Assembly (NCBI GenBank): GCA_964016875.1
Contig: OZ024720.1
Span: 42,437,106 to 42,501,105 of the forward strand
Source of the DNA: Fallopia convolvulus
Taxonomy: Eukaryota > Streptophyta > Magnoliopsida > Caryophyllales > Polygonaceae
DNA: 64,000 bases
Direction: 5' to 3'
Below the pieces are notes generated by a model, which saw only the letters and a program-made list of their open reading frames with translations, did no database searches and was not told the origin of the DNA. Positions 60,463 to 64,000 of the stretch are shown here, piece after piece (within the stretch, counting starts at the first letter, position 1; each line of letters starts with the position of its first letter). The translations under genes and the position numbers were made by a program.

Positions 60463-63400
60463 GATTGAACAAGAACATTTATTCGAACCTAGAAACCGAA
60501 TGTCACATTTAGGAGTGACATTTAAATGGACATTTACTCGAACACTAGATGTGCAATGTTAGATCACAAGTCAATTTAATGGCAAATGGAAAAAAACATG
60601 TGAACTTTAAAGACATCTAGGCAGAAAAATAAAGAATGAGGATAGAATCAAGCCAATAACCACATTCTGCACTACAAAATCAAGACCGATCGAATATGAA
60701 CATAAATTTCAACCTAGAAACTGAATGCCACATTTAGGAGTGACAGTTACATGGACATTTAGTCGAACACTTGGCATGCAATGTTAGATCAAGAGTCATT
60801 TTAATGGCAAAAGTAGAAAAAACTAGTGAACTTCAAAGACATCTAGGCATAATCGCAAAGAATGAGCATAGGATCAAGCCAATAAGCACATTCTGCACTA
60901 CAAATTCAAGACTGATCGAAAAAGAACATAAATTGTACCCTAGAAACCAAATGCCACAAGTAGGAGTGACATTTACATGGACATTTAATTGAACACTTGT
61001 CGTGCAATGTTAGATCACAAGTCATTTTAAAGGCAAAAGGAGAAAAAAAAGTGAACTTCAAAGACATCTAGGCATAAGCGCAAAGAGTGAGGATAGTATC
61101 AAGCCAATAAGCACATTCTGCACTACAAAATCAAGACCGATCGAAAAAGAACATAAATTGTACCCTAGAAACCGAATGCCACAAGTAGGAGTGACATTTA
61201 CATGGACATTTAGTCGAACACTTGTCATGCAATGTTAGATCACAATTCATTTCATAGGCAAAAGGAGAAAAAACAAGTGAACTTTAAAGACATCTAGGCA
61301 TATGCGCAAAGAATAAGGAAAGTATCAAGCCAATAAGCACATTCTGCACTACAAAATCAAGACCGATCGAATTAGAACATAAATTCGAACCTAGAAACCG
61401 AATGCCAAAATTAGGAGTGACATTTACGTCGACATTTCATGTAACACTTAGTGTGCAATGTTAGATCACAAGTCATTTTAAAGTCAAAAGGAGAAAAAAA
61501 AAGTAAACTTTAAAGACTTCTAGGTATACGCACAAAGAATCAGGATAGTATCAAGCCAATTAGCACATTATGCACTACAAAATCAAGACAGATCGAATAC
61601 GAACATCAATTCTACCCTAGAAACCGAATGCCAAAATTAGGAGTGACATTTACATCGACATTTCATTTAACACTTAGCGTGCAATGTTAGATCACAACTC
61701 ATTTTAAAGTCAAAAGAAGAAAAAAAAGTGAACTTTAAAGACATCTAGGTATATGCATAAAGAATGAGGATAGTATCAAGCCAATAAGCACTTTCTACAC
61801 TACAAAATCAAGACCGATCGAATAAGAACATAAATTGTACCCTAGAAACTGAATGCCACAAGTAGGAGTGACATTTACATGGACATTTAATTGAACACTT
61901 GTCGTGGAATGTTAGATCACAAGTCATTTTAAAGGCAAAAGGAGAAAAAAAAAAAGTGAACTTCAAAGACATCTAGGCATAAGCGCAAATAATGAGCATA
62001 GTATCAAGCCAATAAGCACGTTCCGCACTACAAAATCAAGACCGATCGAAAAAGAACATAAATTGTACCCTAGAAACCAAATGCCACAAGTAGGAGTGAC
62101 ATTTACATGCACATTTAATTGAACACTTGTCGTGAAATGATAGATCACAAGTCATTTTAAAGGCTAAAGGAGAAAAAACAATTGAACTTCAAAGACATCT
62201 AGGCATAAGCGCAAAGAATGAGGATAGTATCAAGCCAATAAGCACATTCTGCACTACAAAATCAAAACCGATCGAATAAGAACATAAATTGTACCCTAGA
62301 AACCGAATCCCACAAGTAGGAGTGACATTTACATGGACATTTAGTGGAACACTTGGCGTGCAATGTTAGATCACAAGTCATTTCATAGGCAAAAGGAGAA
62401 AAAACAAGTGAACATTAAAGACATCTAGGCATAAGCGCAAAGAATGAGGAAAGTATCAAGCCAATAAGCACATTCTGCACTACAAAATCAAGACTGATCG
62501 AATTAGAACATAAATTCAAACCTAAAAACCGAATGCCACTATTAGGAGTGACACTTACATTGACATTTCATCAAACACTTGGCCTGCAATATTAGATCAC
62601 AAGTCATTTTAAAGGCAAAAGAAGAAAAAACAAGTGAACTTTAAAGACATCTAGGCATAAGCGCAAAGAATGAAGTTTAAAGACATCTAGGCATAAGCGC
62701 AAAGATTGAGGATAGTATCAAGCCAATAAGCACATTTTGCACCACATAATCAAGACAGATTGAACAAGAACATTTATTCGAACCTAGAAACCGAATGTCA
62801 CATTTAGGAGTGACATTTAAATGGACATTTACTAGAACACTAGATGTGCAATGTTAGATCACAAGTCAATTTAATGGCAAATGGAAAAAAACATGTGAAC
62901 TTTAAAGACATCTAGGCATAAAAATAAAGATTGAGGATAGAATCAAGCCAATAACCACATTCTGCACTACAAAATCAGGGCCGATCGAATTAGAACATAA
63001 ATTAGAACCTAGAAACCGAATGCCACAATTAGGAGTGACACTTACAATGACATTTCATCAAACACTTAGCGTGCAATGTTAGATCAAGAGTCATTTTAAT
63101 GGCAAAAGTAGAAAAAACAAGTGAACTTTAAAGACATCTAGGCATAAGAATAAAGAATGAAAATAGAGTCAAGCCAAAAAGCACATTCTACACTACAAAA
63201 TCAAGGCCGATCGAATAAGACCAAATATTCGAACCTAGAAACCGAACGCCATATTTAGGATTGACATTTACATGAACATTTCATCGAATAGTTGGCTTGC
63301 AATGTTAGATAACAAGTCATTTTAAAGGCAAAAGGAGAAAAAAAAAGTGATATTTAAAGACATCAAGGCATAAGCTCAAAGAATGACTGCATTACAAAAT

Positions 63401-64000
63401 CAAGACGTATCGAATAAAAGCATAAATTCAAACCTTGAAACCGAATGCCACATTTAGGAGTGACATTTACATCGAAACTTCATTGAACACTTGGCGTGCA
63501 ATGTTTGATCATAAGTCATTTTAAAGGAAAAAGAAGAAAAAACAAGTGAACTTTAAAGACTTCTAGGTATACGCACAAAGAATCAGGATAGTATCAAGCC
63601 AATTAGCACATTATACACTAAAAAATCAAGACAGATCGAATACGAACATCAATTCTATCATAGAAACCGAATGAAAAAATTCGGAGTGACATTTACATGG
63701 ACATTTCATTTAACACTTAGCGTGCAATGTTAGATCACAAGTCATTTTAAAGTCAAAAGGAGAAAAAACAAGTGATCTTTAAAGACATCTAGGTATAAGC
63801 ATAAAGAATGAGGATAGTATCAAGCCAATAAGCACATTCTACACTACAAAATCAAGACCGATCGAGTAAGAACATAAATTGTACCCTAGAAACCGAATGC
63901 CACAAGTAGGAGTGACATTTACATGGACATTTAATCGAACACTTGTCGTGGAATGTTAGATCAAAAGTCATTTTAAAGGCAAAAGGAGAAAAAAAAGTGA
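60463..64000 (+). repeat. 5,429-bp higher-order unit, partial copy 2
   Basis: Matches 55034-58571 at a constant offset of about 5,429 bp up to the end of the window, with few differences (for example GGCGTGC against GGCATGC in the first part). The rest of the copy lies outside the window. Confidence 0.86.

Larger units (their letters stand above)
35978..64000 (+). repeat. Right satellite array, same 226-bp family
   Basis: Head-to-tail monomers in the same orientation as the left array. The dominant subtypes differ: units with AAATTGTACCCTAGAAAC and CACAAGTAGGAGTGAC, units with GAACATCAATTCTACCC and TTTAACACTTAGCGTGC, units with GTGACACTTACATTGACATT, and units with ACTAGATGTGCAATG. GAACTTCAAAGACATC often replaces GAACTTTAAAGACATC. 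Homogeneity is higher than in 1-7140. Repeated 73- or 80-codon open frames recur with the monomer period and are not genes. The array runs off the window end. Confidence 0.97.

Noticed and set aside
42028..61000. Recurring 73- and 80-codon plus-strand open frames with similar proteins (starting MSCNVRSQ or MSWNVRSQ)
   Set aside because: They repeat with the satellite period and their boundaries follow monomer phase. 226 is not a multiple of three, so frames are not maintained. They have no start context or domain; they are by-products of tandem repetition.
1..64000. CRISPR array
   Set aside because: Units are 226 bp and contiguous, with no short repeat alternating with unique spacers; the context is a plant nuclear genome.
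1..64000. CENP-B box in the satellite monomer
   Set aside because: TTCG and CGAA are present, but the pattern TTCG-N4-A-N2-CGGG does not fit any common monomer variant.

Overview
The window looks like flowering-plant nuclear heterochromatin, most likely centromeric or pericentromeric. About 53.5 kb is an A+T-rich tandem satellite with a monomer of about 226 bp, all units in one orientation. It is interrupted once by a 10.4-kb Ty3/gypsy LTR retrotransposon of the Athila type. No host protein-coding gene, rRNA gene or tRNA gene was seen. I do not recognise the satellite family by name, so the species is left open. The plant assignment rests on the Athila-type polyprotein, the tRNA-Asp-type primer binding site and the polypurine context.

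Layout. Bases 1-7140 are diverged monomers with a local 908-bp tandem duplication. Bases 7141-19852 are four back-to-back, nearly identical copies of a 3,178-bp higher-order repeat (HOR) of 15 monomer-derived units, two of them truncated. Bases 19853-25538 are mixed monomers, including a 1.7-kb block that recurs on the far side of the retroelement. Bases 25539-35977 are the retroelement, on the minus strand. Bases 35978-64000 are satellite again, dominated by other monomer subtypes and organised hierarchically: a 3.17-kb period, a 1,354-bp tandem duplication, a 7,660-bp super-unit (44031-51690, then a partial copy to about 55033) and a 5,429-bp unit (55034-60462, then a partial copy to the window end).

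Retroelement, read on the minus strand: 5' LTR (34633-35977), PBS, gag-protease, reverse transcriptase, RNase H, integrase, a 1.7-kb non-coding 3' region without an env-like ORF, PPT, 3' LTR (25539-26932). Gag, protease and pol lie in one continuous frame broken by two in-frame stops (TAG at 31946-31948, TAA at 31577-31579). The third catalytic residue of the integrase (D,D-35-E) is Lys instead of Glu. The PBS differs from the tRNA-Asp complement only by transitions at CpG sites. The LTRs differ by about 2% substitutions plus one 49-bp repeat unit. The copy is therefore structurally complete but genetically dead, with damage partly of the kind expected from methylated DNA.

The two most unusual signals are (a) a family of GC-rich dyad modules built around TCGGGCCCGA and TCGGTCCGA, recurring in both LTRs, the 3' region and two protein linkers of the same element, and (b) the multi-scale, recently homogenised HOR structure of the satellite, with chimeric monomer junctions and a 1.7-kb block shared across the insertion.
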